Shown here one piece after another: positions 24,270-34,912 of a stretch of 64,000 bases of DNA (position 1 is the first letter of the stretch; the number at the start of each line of letters is the position of its first letter). Under the pieces are notes generated by a model. It was not told the origin of the DNA. It did no database searches and saw nothing but the letters and a program-made list of their open reading frames with translations. The DNA is taken from positions 372,001 through 436,000 of the forward strand of contig VTFK01000218.1 of the NCBI GenBank assembly GCA_009617715.1, in the 5' to 3' direction. This stretch comes from Plectrocnemia conspersa. Its lineage: Eukaryota > Arthropoda > Insecta > Trichoptera > Polycentropodidae. The position numbers and the translations under genes are program-made.

Positions 24270-25330
24270 ATTAGCGAGGTTGAACTCGGGAGTTAAAAAT
24301 TAAGCATTTTTAAAAATATATTATTAAAAATATTTGCTGTTGTATTGGTATTGCTCGGTTAGTTTATTTTTTAATATGTTAAATATGCTTGACTTACGAA
24401 CGTATTCATGACATGATTAAAAATATGACAGTAATTGTGTCCTAAAATTTCGTTATATCCTATATAAATTACAAAAAATACATTTTCCTAAAATTCAATT
24501 TTAATTTTGATTAATTTATTTTATTAGAGCTACATTTTTTAATATATTTTGAATAGCTGCCATTTATACTTCACAGTAATAAGCTTCGGCGAGATATTTA
24601 CAAGATCTATTTTTAGAACAAGCTTTATGTCAATATGAATAAAATTACGGTAGTTATCGTGTCCTTAAAAACACAGATAAATGACAAAAAAAATGTAAAA
24701 AAATATTATTTTTTAATATTTATTTTAATTTTTTTCAGTGACGACGTTCTGATTTTTTATTTTTTATCGAATTAAAATCTTGGCCGGGTTTTTAAGGGGT
24801 CTATTTTTAGAAAAGGTTTATTGCTACGGCTGTTATCGTGTCCTCAAATTTCATTACATAAATAGCAAAAATGCGTAAAAAATATTAATTTTAAATTTAT
24901 ATTTTATAATTTTTTTTTATTTAGTTACAATATTTTAATCCTTTAAATATCTAAATATGCCATTTTGAAAAAATATATGTATCAGACTGGCTAATAAAAA
25001 AATTAGCTGAGATATTTTCAAAATCTATTTTTAGAAGAAGTTTTATACCAAAATTAATGCAATTACATCAGTTATAGTTCCTAAAAACCCACATAAATGG
25101 TAAAAAAAATATTTTTAATTTCTATTATATTATACTACTTTACCTTTTATTTTTTTCTATAAGATTTTTTTAATAAAGTTATGATTTTTAATTTTTTTTT
25201 AAATAATTGCCACTAATGATCTTAGCAGGGAGTTTCAAGTCTATTTAAAAAAACTCATGCTACGGCAGTTATTGTGTCCTCAAATTTAATTTTATAGCAC
25301 ATAGTGTTTCTTCTCGAGAATTTTTTGAAA
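24270..25330 (+). repeat. Decayed tandem array, about 210-bp period
   Basis: Two anchors recur in the same order: ctatttttaga (24608, 24800, 25024, a worn version near 25232) and gttatcgtgtcct-type sequence (24437, 24659, 24838, 25077, 25274), with acgg usually just before the second. The spacing between second anchors is 222, 179, 239 and 197 bases. This fits about five diverged units of an old satellite-like repeat. No coding potential. Confidence 0.65.
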
Positions 25331-26048
25331 AATTGTCAAATCAAGAATTCTCAATTATTTTATAAAGCATTTTTTATTTAATGTATATGATCAAAGGTTT
25401 CATGTCGTTAGGTTGAAATTATTCATTGTATATTGAGTCTCTCTGCCATATGAATATCTCAAGAAATCTATCAAATAAAATTACTTAATGAGGCAATAAC
25501 AATAAATTGTTATAACGCGAATTCATTTTATCAGTCTATCATCATAAGGAAGCCAAAATACTTAATATATTGTTTTAGAATTTTCGTAAATGAAAACGTG
25601 TCTTAGTAATCCGCCCTCATCGTAAGACACCGACCGAAAATTTTGCAAACTTGTTTGCTCCTCGAGAGTTTATTTACTAACTTGGATTGGTTCGATTTTC
25701 CCCTTTGTCAAAACACGACTTTGTCAATACTCGCGTATGGAACACTTGACGCGAAAGGGCCCTTTTTCGAAGGTAATGGACGACGAAATTGCTACACGGC
25801 GCGAGTGTGGCCATCGCTTTGAGGACTTATTGAAAAACTAAGAAAACATTCGTCGCGGAGACAAATTATAGATAGAAGAAATACTTTCAATAATCTCACG
25901 AAAAACTTTTTTGATGGTCGTACCATTACGATTTGGTTTATACGGTTTATTTGACGTTTTCGAGTTGGATTTATTACTAACGTTTCTGTATTTATTTTGT
26001 TTTTCAATTATCCTAATAAATTAATGTAATGTTTTATTTTTATTGCAG

Positions 26049-26438
26049 GAGGCCTGTGTCATCAATAGGAAACAATATGGGTCCGTCGCCATCGCCCAAC
26101 ATGGCCTGCCCTGGTGCATCAAACAACAGTGCCGGCTCTAATCCCAGTCCGGTGGTCTCGCAGAACATCGATAATCCGCCTCAGGTGCCACAAATGCCAG
26201 AGCCTGCGCCCCCAACACCTCCTGAATCGCCAGTGCTGCGACCGTTGACGCGATCGCTTTCTAGGAAAGAACAAATTAAAAATTTCGTGAAAAGAGAGAC
26301 TGCGCTTTTTTTCGGCGTCGAAGAACAACAGCAAGAGGAGCAGAAAAGACTATGGTTAGAGAGAAGATTAAGGCTCGCGGAACGAAGATACGGCCCCCTA
26401 AGGGTAGACAACGAAAACGACGTAGAAATAAGACACAG
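26049..26438 (+). CDS. iRhom: iRhom exon 2, conserved N-terminal domain
   Basis: Encodes residues 18-146, with codons split at both ends (phase 2 in and out). A Pro/Ser-rich disordered stretch (about residues 28-82, with PAPPTPPESP) leads into a basic segment and then the block NFVKRETALFFGVEE (95-109), a Glu/Gln-rich linker, and WLERRLRLAERRYGPLR (119-135). This order matches, from memory, the cytoplasmic region of animal iRhoms, where a basic segment, an FGV motif and a W-x(n)-RYG-L motif occur in series. iRhoms are catalytically dead rhomboid relatives in the ER and secretory pathway that bind clients such as EGF ligands or ADAM17. The acceptor is ttgcag/g and the donor cacag/gtactt. Met27 could start a shorter isoform. 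Confidence 0.85.
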
Positions 26439-28329
26439 GTACTTATATTTATATTATACTTTTATGTTAAAATATCCACACTAAAGATGTGTTTTTCGTC
26501 AGTGAAGCAAAGACCTAGCTAAATTAATATTTTTTAGCCCTCAATTGACATCTTGTGCATAATATTTACAAGCTTCTTAGTTCGTTGACTATTACATTTT
26601 TAAATAGCATGTACAGATGTAACTTAAAAAATTATTTATCTCTAGCGTGATTTATTACCATATAGCATTATTTTTTATTAAATTTTATTTTTATTTGTAA
26701 AATAAATGTATATTTTGGCAAATATTTTTTATTTATATTTATAAAAATATCGAGCTAAATTACTCCACGTTGCATTGAATTTTCAGATGTTTTACTGATA
26801 ACTGAATATTTGACTGGTCCTGCGACGCAAATTTTTATAATATGTAACTTTATATATTATACGAAAGTATATATTTTGATGCTTTTTATGTTCTCACTTA
26901 TTACCAGCCGTTTTTTTTGGGAAATGTTCGTTTCAATTAAATTTATGGTGAAGAAACCGATCTTACAAAGATAAGTTGAGGCAGATGATAATTGAGTTTT
27001 AAGTGAAATTTCACATTCCAGGAATTCTGTTTTTACTTTGAACCTAAAAGAGCCGCGCGAAGTTGAACTAATAATCAAAATAATTTTTAAATCTTGATTG
27101 ACAACCAGGTCACGCAGCTTATCTTCACAGGTAACAGTGACTCCATGGGATAAATGTATTTGAGATAAAACGGGGCGAAATGGACTGTGTTATCAATTCA
27201 AAGTCGTGTACTTTTGTAAATCGCATCAATATCATATTGTCATTATCTTTTAATTTAATATTTTTGTATTTGTTTGACCATTATTTGAGTGGCACTTTCA
27301 AAAAAAATAAAAAAACAATGTTACATAATAGTGTGAAGCGTGATAACGTTATGGGTTATAGAACAATACACACGCGTATCGCTGTGTAATATAAAGAATA
27401 TTTATTAGTTCACTGATTTGATTAAAAGCTGAAAGGTAATCTAATTATGATAGTCTGTAAACAGGCTTAGTAAATAGAACATGTAATTAGTATAGTGCAT
27501 TCAAATCTATTGATACACTATTGCTCACTAGATATTAAAACGATTACAGATTGTCTTTTACGTGGCTCATGAGTCTCATTGCACAATGAAGTATTTCGTG
27601 CATGTTATAATATATTATAATGCAAAGTCGAACGTGCAGTCCATTTTTTTTATATTTCGCGAAATTCCATCAGCGATAACGAACGTTTGGGCCGCGAAAC
27701 GGTCGTGGGCTCCCCAACGAACGTTCGCTCGTAAATATCGCATGAATATTTTTATTTTATTTCTCGTATTACATTTACATGATTCGATATTTCTGAGCTG
27801 AGGCACGACGCGTCTGATAAGCGTGTCAAAAGTTCGCCATATCCAACGTTTTTGAATATTGAATGTTGCGTAACATTTTCCTTCGTTTCGTGAACGGTGA
27901 CTATATTGCAAGCGTTCCTTTATGTTCCTCGTCTAGTGTATCTTTTTGTTCACGTAACATGCATCAAATTCGCTTATATTAAACGTGACAATAGATTTTT
28001 TATTCATTTGTATAATATCTAATAGTAAGTATAAGTATCACAAGATTAGCTTATATTATCTTACAGAAACGGTGCATAATTCTTTATAAGTGCATAATCT
28101 GTTCGTTGTCTCTTTTTTAGGCTTAGTGACGTATTAAAAATATATTATCATCTAATCAGGATATATTAGCCACCCCGTTTGTATTTGCTAATATTATTTT
28201 TTTGTCAATTTAACAAGATAAAAATATTTATTTATTTATTTAGCTAATATTTCTAATTTTTATATTGAAACAAATTTTAATAAATCTTTATAATTATTTA
28301 ACATACATTTATTTTTATTCTTATTTATT

Positions 28330-30350
28330 ATAAGTTCATTTTTTTCCACCACTTAATTCATATTTAAATTATCTACAACTTCTTTAACATTATTACCTAT
28401 GCAATACATTAATATGTCGTCCGCAAACATATGTATGTATTTTAAACATATGTTGGCCAAGGATGGAGAATATAGTGGGTTACTTCGGTCGAGTTCGGTT
28501 CTGCCCGCTCTAAAATCTCTCGGAAGTTGTCCGAGGTTACCGAGAACTGGAGGTAAAGTGGGGGTAATTCAGTCGACTTGGCCAGCTTCGAGCGCTTCCG
28601 AACATTGTCGGCATTATTTTCCGAGTCAAAGGGACCAACGTCGGAGCTGCTCTTTCGAGCACGAGCGGTGAGTTACTTCCCCTTTCGCTCTCTCGCTTGT
28701 TAAGTGACGAGAGTGATAGAGATAATTATATGGTGTTTCGCAAACTGAGATAGAACGAGTAACTCAGTTCAATTTCAGTATGCGCGTAGGCGTCCAATGG
28801 TCAACACGCATGACGAGCGCTGCATCGTGGTCACGTGGTAAAGCTATATTACCACATGCTTATCGAGGACTTTAACAGACTCCTACTGACATCTTTGAAT
28901 ATTTTAGGACAGCAAAAGGGATTAATTACATTTTTGATGCCCACACAAACTTTTATAATTATCAGTAGCGTAATTTCAATAAAATGACAATTTAAAAATT
29001 GTGATTATTTGCCACGTTTTTCGATTGCGCGCAAATATGCCAGCTGTACGTGACAGAAACCGCCACCCGGACGTCATTCACGGCCGCCGTCCGGACGGTA
29101 TATGAAATTTGCGTAGTTTCAGTTGTAACTTCGGTTTCGATAACTTCCAGAGAGTGTAGTTCAGGCATTACACTTTTTTATATCATTCATATATAATAAT
29201 AATAACAATGGTCCCAATTTAACTTCTGTGGTACACCGTGAGATATTATTTTCTCTTTGGAATATGCATAATTTATTTTAAAATTTTGCTTTTCTTTTTT
29301 TTAAATACTTTTTAGGCCATCATAAAATTATTTTATTCAAAACGATATTCTCTATATTTTTCAATTTTATTCTTCTGTTTATTGTTTATAAAGCTTTTTT
29401 GAAATTCAATATAATTGTTTTAATGATTTTGTTGGTATCCTTGGCTAACAACCAATTATTTATAACTACTTGTAATGCAGTCTCTTTGGTATGTTTTTCT
29501 CTGAATCCTGATTCTTGTTCACATATAATGTTTTGATAAATAATGAAATCCTTTAATTGTTTGATTACTACTTTTTCCATCACCTTTTCTATCCAAGGCA
29601 ACATGTTAATTGCTCTCATTTACTCAACCTTTTCACTATTTTTATTTTAGGTATATATATAATAGTAGCAATCTTAAAATTATCAGGTATTTCTCCTCCG
29701 GAGAGGGCTTTAATTACTGATGTAATTTTCTTCATAGTATTTTCCAATTTTTTTAAAGTATATTTACATTTAATTTATCAGTACTGGTTCCTCTTACAAA
29801 TTATGTTTTGAAATTCTAAAGATTCTGATTTCAATTTTATATTTAATGTTTTATTATTGTATTGTACTAAATAATTAAGCTGAGGTATTGAATTCGCAAT
29901 TCCTCTATACTCTCAAATGTATTCATTTTTTCTGTTATTATATGAGGATCTTTATGTATATTTTCATCAATCTCCATATTTATTATGACGTTTCTCTGAG
30001 CAGGATTAATTTTTTTTATTGTTTTCCACAATTTATTTGGGTCATTTTTTATACCATCTATCGATTTTTCATAATATATTTTATCATTCTATTCTTAATG
30101 TTTCTGCATTGATGGTATTTTTTCTATTTTTCATTTAAGACTTTATTATTTGCATTATTTTTTATGATTTTTAACATTATTATTAAACTACGGTTTTGGG
30201 TTGTATTGATATTCTGTTATTAAAATTACTTTTTATCTTACTATCTTCAATATTATTATACATATTATCATCTACATTCCAATCACATTTTTGTAATTCT
30301 AATCTTAATTTAGTAAAATATATTATTTTAATTACATCATTATTTTTTTT
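28330..30350 (-). pseudogene. CR1-like LINE reverse-transcriptase fossil, split by an insertion
   Basis: On the minus strand the pieces follow non-LTR polymerase order: NDPNKLWKTIKKINPAQRN (about 30060-29990), ITSVIKALSGGEIPDNFKIA (about 29735-29670), NMLPWIEKVMEKVVIKQL, SGFREKHTKETALQVVINNWL and IIKTIILNFKKAL (29619-29386), then SHGVPQ and LLLLLYMNDIKK (about 29255-29178), and after the inserted element MFADDILMYC with the catalytic Asp-Asp (about 28435-28405). Frameshifts and stops are frequent. The clade is assigned from motif style only. The insertion at 28452-29170 interrupts the palm between the YMNDI and FADD blocks. Confidence 0.85.
28452..29170 (+). mobile_element. 0.7-kb inverted-repeat element, copy 1 (nested in LINE)
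   Basis: Positions 28452-28940 align with 45273-45756 at roughly nine bases in ten by eye, including the long GC-rich tract around gtgggttacttcggtcgag. The right end (29142-29170) is the exact reverse complement of the left end of copy 2: a 29-bp terminal repeat whose outer part reads taatgcctgaactacactc. The left terminal repeat of this copy is missing. The host LINE frame resumes across it (YMNDIKK before, MFADDILMY after). No transposase or known family was recognised. Copy 1 has about 15 extra bases relative to copy 2 near 28615. Confidence 0.8.
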
Positions 30351-31979
30351 TTTACCATAATTACATTATGTTTTTCTATATAAATATACACAATAAAATG
30401 ATCAGTAATTATTGAAGTTATTTTCACTTTAAATTGAGCTCGAGTTATTAGTTGTCCTTGTATTAAAAAATGTTCACTATATGTATAATGCAAAACCTTT
30501 TTATACAATTATAAATTTAAAACTTATAATTAAACTGGATATATTATATATATATATTTATAATAATAATTATAAAATCAAAATGTCTTGGTATCTTGCG
30601 TTTATGTATGATTTTTTGTGATATTTTATCATAGTATTCTATACGTGATATGTTTGTTGTTGAGAGTGCTAGATATTGCTTTAAGTTTTTTGTTTATGTA
30701 TGAAAATCTTGTTTTCAGAATCGCGCAAACGCTAGAGATTTATGTATAGAAGAGTGTTAGATAATTTCCCTGCTTTGTTCTGTTGTCTTCAGTATTGCTC
30801 TATATAAGGTACACAGTTATATATTTTCCACTATTCGTCCAATCTGTTTTTATATCGATTGAATAAATATTATGGATATGGTTTTAGTGTTGCAAATTTT
30901 ATATGTACATTTACAGAAGCATCATAAAATATCATAAAAAAAATCGAAAAAGGTTAATTTAGATGAAACCTTATTTAGTAATATGGAGCTGTTATTAAAG
31001 GCAACTAAATAATATTATGTGAAAAACTGTAATTTATTTTCATTATCCAGTTATAAATAATATATTTTTCTTGAAATAAAATACTGTGGTGAAATGCACG
31101 TTCGCATTAAAATATCTTAATCTATATAATAATAAAGTTATCGAGTTTTAAACTTCTTTGAAAGGCTTTCACATTGGGTGGGTATTTTTTAGTTAAAAAC
31201 TTTAAGGCCCATCTATCATTTGTGTAAATCCTATTATATAAAAAATGTTTAAATTTGTATACATACTTCATAGTAACTTTATAAAATTTGTGTCAGTCGT
31301 TCATAACATAGGTACATATATTTTTCGTTGTATGATTGATATCGATTTTCCATCTTACGGTCCGTTTGCCGAAGCAACGTAGCGGATATTGCGTTTTATT
31401 GGCAACGATATTATTTAATAAACACGATTGGCCGGAGGGTTGACGATCAATATAGAACATACCAGCCTACGTACATTTGTATCGCAAATATTTTTGTCAA
31501 ATAATGTAGTAAATTTTAACCGATTAAATCTTAGTTATTGCGAATATGATAAGTGATGTAGATGTTGGTTAGTATCTAAAGTCTCAGTGGCCACCGAACC
31601 CCTTCATCTATCGTTTGCGGCTAATAATTGAAGCATAAATTGATTCAGGGACGGGGAAAACAATCGCTCGGGACAAAGCGCCCGGCGATAGGAAAACTTT
31701 TTTTCCCGCCTCGATATTATGGAAAATCGGTGACCGTAATGAGTTTTCGCTCAAAGGCACCGGCTCGGTTAATTACTGATTAGCGAGCGGCCGACGCGAA
31801 ACTTTGCCCAATTTGATTTTTTTCAAAGGAGGAACTCGTCGAAACGGCAAAGGAATGCTTCAAGTTCGTTGCGTACGCATGATGGATTGCGCGTTAACCT
31901 AATAAACCCATAAAACTTGAAGCGAGCCCAGAGTTTTGACTAGCTCCACTAGTTACTTAATTATATTATATTTTTTCAG

Positions 31980-32235
31980 GGGTCGTGACGGGGAGGTGTA
32001 TGGATCGTCAGGGGCTGCGCCACGCGAGGCGCGGGGGCGCACGGGGCTGCCCGACTTGCTGCCCGGACCGGGGGTGGAGCCTGGACTCGACCAGCCCGAT
32101 CGCGCTCTGTCCGTGCAGCCCCTCGGCTCGCAGCCCCAGCAGCCTCGTCTCGCGAGGCACCAGAGTGCGCGCCCTCTTAGGCGGAAGGACTCCGTTGCTA
32201 GGCTCACCCTATCGGGGATTTCATACGTAGTCACT
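31980..32235 (+). CDS. iRhom: iRhom exon 3, GC-rich cytoplasmic segment
   Basis: Encodes residues 148-232, after completing the split Arg147. The first two thirds are Gly/Pro/Arg-rich and probably disordered. The end, RRKDSVARLTLSGISYVVT (214-232), resembles the conserved iRhom segment that in vertebrate proteins reads like RRKR-x-SVA-x-M-x-L. The acceptor is ttttttcag/g (phase 2 in) and the donor cact/gtgagt (phase 0 out), and both agree with the neighbouring exons. Because the exon is very GC-rich, two other frames are also open. The chosen frame is fixed by splice phase and by the SVARLTL motif. Those Ser residues could be phosphorylation sites (inference). Confidence 0.82.
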
Positions 32236-33214
32236 GTGAGTACCAAATATTATTTATTTTATTTTATCATTAAACCGCGAGCGCACCCTTTTTATAGTGT
32301 TGTACTAGAAAGTGGCGTGAGATTCTTACCTGTTATAATCCTCACACACGTCGCGACTGTCCCCCGGTATCCGTTTTAACGCATTTCTTCAAGAAGCGCT
32401 CCTACGCTTTCTTTGTTGTAAATACTCACGAGGCAAATGCCACTCAGGCCAACAATGCTTCTGCACTGGACAATACCGGCGATACTTCGTAGTCGCTTAA
32501 GGTTTCATTGAACACGGTTATATTTTCTTATGTGTATTTGGTATTAGTTTAGCTCACCACCAAAACTAGGGTTGTAGGTGCTTGATGAGCAAGTGGTTTC
32601 ACTGGCCCTTTGCAGACTTCCCACCACTCTTACCATTTGGCTGTACATAATAGTAAAACGAATATATTATAACAAAAAATATTATAACAGTAGACTATAC
32701 AAAAATGATAATTTTGTAACGGTCTCTAAAAAAACACGATAGAGTTTATTGTTAAAAAAATTAGACTGCTGAAACCAGCGAGTAATTTTCACAAGTAATC
32801 TTATATTTGTAGCAAAAATCTTGTTGTACTGTGTAAAAGTAGTTCGGCATTTATCCGTGCCATATTCTACCATATTATCCATACTCGAGTCTGTATTTGA
32901 GCTAAATCCGCGTCAGCGATTCAACGATTGTCAACGGCATCTGCCGATACCAGGCCGGGCAGGGCAGGGCCTGGAAGCTGAGACGTGCTTTATCGTTAAG
33001 ATGCGATCTGCTCCTTACGCCGGATGCTGTCGAGTGTTCGCTCCTCTTTGCCGGGCGAGACATGCATAAATGCATTGCGATGCAATGTGTGTATAATGCA
33101 CGGTCACAGAGTGCACAATGGACCGAGTTTTGATGACGTTCAATTTTCACATGCAGAGCGATATCGCGTGCATGTGTATTACATAACATATAAATTACGA
33201 CGGTTTAGATTTTT

Positions 33215-33254
33215 AGACTGAATATATTATATACAAGACTGAATATATTATATA
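33215..33254 (+). repeat. Two-copy 21-bp tandem repeat
   Basis: agactgaatatattatata occurs at 33215 and again at 33236. Confidence 0.85.
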
Positions 33255-33339
33255 TTTCAATGTTATAGAGACTTTTGAAAACAGACGAGAAAATGCGTCA
33301 AAATAAACTGATTTAAATTCAGTGGATATACTTTTCATA

Positions 33340-34010
33340 TAGACATTTCTATTCATTGTGGTCTTTGGCCTCTACAACGTCGGTCCATAGATGTAATATC
33401 TCATTTTATGCAGTCCAACCACCATAACTCTGGTCGTCCTCTTTATTTGTTGGAAAAGAGGCTTGCATACGTAGTCGTGAAGGTTTAGGGAATCTTGTTT
33501 TAGCTATATCGTAATTGCCATTACGCTACATAATCCCGCAAGATCTTCCTCTAAGATATAAAGTAAGCCAGATAAGGGTCTTGTACAGTAATGGTAATCC
33601 TGAAGTCATTACCTCAGATGCTTTTGAAGCCCGAGCGTATATTTATCAGAATTCTTCGAGCTTCTAGGCTAGTGTCGTTTGTTAAAAGTATATGACATTC
33701 ACGACAGTTTCGAAAGTATATTTCCCTATGTGAAGTAGGTGGATAAGTTCTTATCATCGTTTAATTGTGACCCACATGTCTTGCTACTCTATTTATAGAT
33801 CGCAAAGCGTCGGTTTTCTAATTACGAAATCGATATCGTCACATATGCAAGTTTTTAGATTGATTTATTGTCGGTCGATTGATTTATTTCTCCAAGGCGA
33901 TATTTAATAAGAGAAATAGACCTTGTCTTAATCCATATTTGCTCGACTATTTTTGGCTGCGAGCTCTATACTTCGTTTCTTTTAATAGAGTCACTTTGAG
34001 GCCTATCCAT
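33340..34010 (-). pseudogene. RTE-like LINE polymerase fossil
   Basis: On the minus strand the segments are YGLRQGLFLLLNIALE (about 33940-33890, the GLRQGDPLS..LFNIALE block), CDDIDFVIRKPTLCD with the catalytic Asp-Asp (about 33845-33800), LYKTLI (about 33585), and a C-terminal SYGGWTA-type block followed by EAKDHNE (about 33440-33350). This order fits non-LTR elements whose active site reads ADDIDI; I favour the RTE clade but cannot prove it. Stops and frameshifts abound, and much of the 5' half is absent. Confidence 0.72.
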
Positions 34011-34857
34011 TTCGTCATTATTCATAAGTGAAAAAGAGCTGATGATAAATTTAGCTGTACGCCCCCCACCAATTTGCTCTAAAATACAAGATACGTTCGA
34101 TATACTTATCATTACTCTTTTCTATATTTTTATCTTTCTATAATAATATATTTAATATATAATAAATAACAATTTACTATGTATATCTTTTTCCATCAGT
34201 GGCAAAATATTATATGATCAAAGTAGCTGAAAGAAACGATCGACTCTTTCAATATATGTGTCGTACCCTGAACACAATTCACTGCTTCTTTTATTTTTCC
34301 TTGTTATCGTCGTTACTTTTTTATACTTTGTGCATTTTCGAAACAACACAAACTGATTTCGCACTTGAATATTTCAACATGGTTATAAAAATATATTACC
34401 TGGTGGCAAAATCTGAATTTCCAAAGTGTTTTATGTCAAAAGCAAAACTGTTCTACTTTTCAATAAATAATTCTAAAAACTACGGATGGAAAATAAATAA
34501 TATAATAAATCTCCATACTAGAGACTATTACTCTTTACAACTGTTTTTAGGACTGTAAATTAAATGATTATATGAATGCATTTATTCAACTCAGTTATTT
34601 GAGTTTCGGGGCAGTAAAGTAAACTTTACGCCATTTAGTCAATATATAAAGCAGAGTTCACAGAAAAATATATTATATTTAAGTATAATTTGATTTTAAA
34701 ATCATTATATTTTGCCTTTGTCATATAAAAAAACTTTTAGTTAATAATAGCAGAGCCTATTAAACACTAATATTTGGCTAAAAGTCATAGATATTAAAAC
34801 ATTTGTGCAGTTTCACTTAACTTAGCGAGATATAATTATTTAGATACGATTAAAATT

Positions 34858-34912
34858 TAAATGCGGGCCGGATCTGGCCCATGAGCCGTAGGTTGCCCAA
34901 ATATGAGTTAAA
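34858..34912 (-). mobile_element. hAT-type terminal remnant
   Basis: The reverse complement reads tttgggcaacctacggctca followed by tgggccagatccggcccgc, typical of hAT-superfamily ends built of GGGCAACC and repeated GGCCC motifs. The opposite end and target duplication were not found. Confidence 0.5.

Larger units (their letters stand above)
10469..26048 (+). other. iRhom: Intron 1 (15.6 kb, phase 2)
   Basis: Bounded by gtgagt and a ttttattgcag acceptor. It contains a SINE (13205), a dispersed repeat (13660), a decayed SINE-like piece (21430), a Jockey LINE fossil (21790-23000), a MITE (23678) and a tandem array (24270-25330), each listed separately. GC-elevated, repeat-free blocks sit at about 12410-12760, 14440-14770, 15590-16140, 20090-20480 and 25590-25870. 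Several give chance open frames, but none shows a domain or paired splice sites. The remaining long stretches (10500-12400, 16200-19900 and others) are plain AT-rich DNA in which I see nothing definite. Confidence 0.7.
26439..31979 (+). other. iRhom: Intron 2 (5.5 kb, phase 2)
   Basis: Donor gtactt, acceptor tattttttcag. The middle is filled by the LINE fossil and the inverted-repeat element (28330-30350), listed separately. GC-elevated, non-repetitive blocks lie at about 27640-27940 and, directly before exon 3, at 31360-31920. The second is long enough to be a conserved element or to influence splicing of exon 3. The remainder is AT-rich and shows nothing I recognise. Confidence 0.7.

Noticed and set aside
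31953..32246. Open frames on the minus strand and the second + frame across exon 3
   Set aside because: By-products of high GC content. Splice phase and the SVARLTL motif fix the other + frame.
34199..34558. 119-codon open frame, + strand, considered as a hAT transposase piece near the hAT tip at 34858
   Set aside because: The translation shows no hAT motif (no dimerisation block or catalytic residues).
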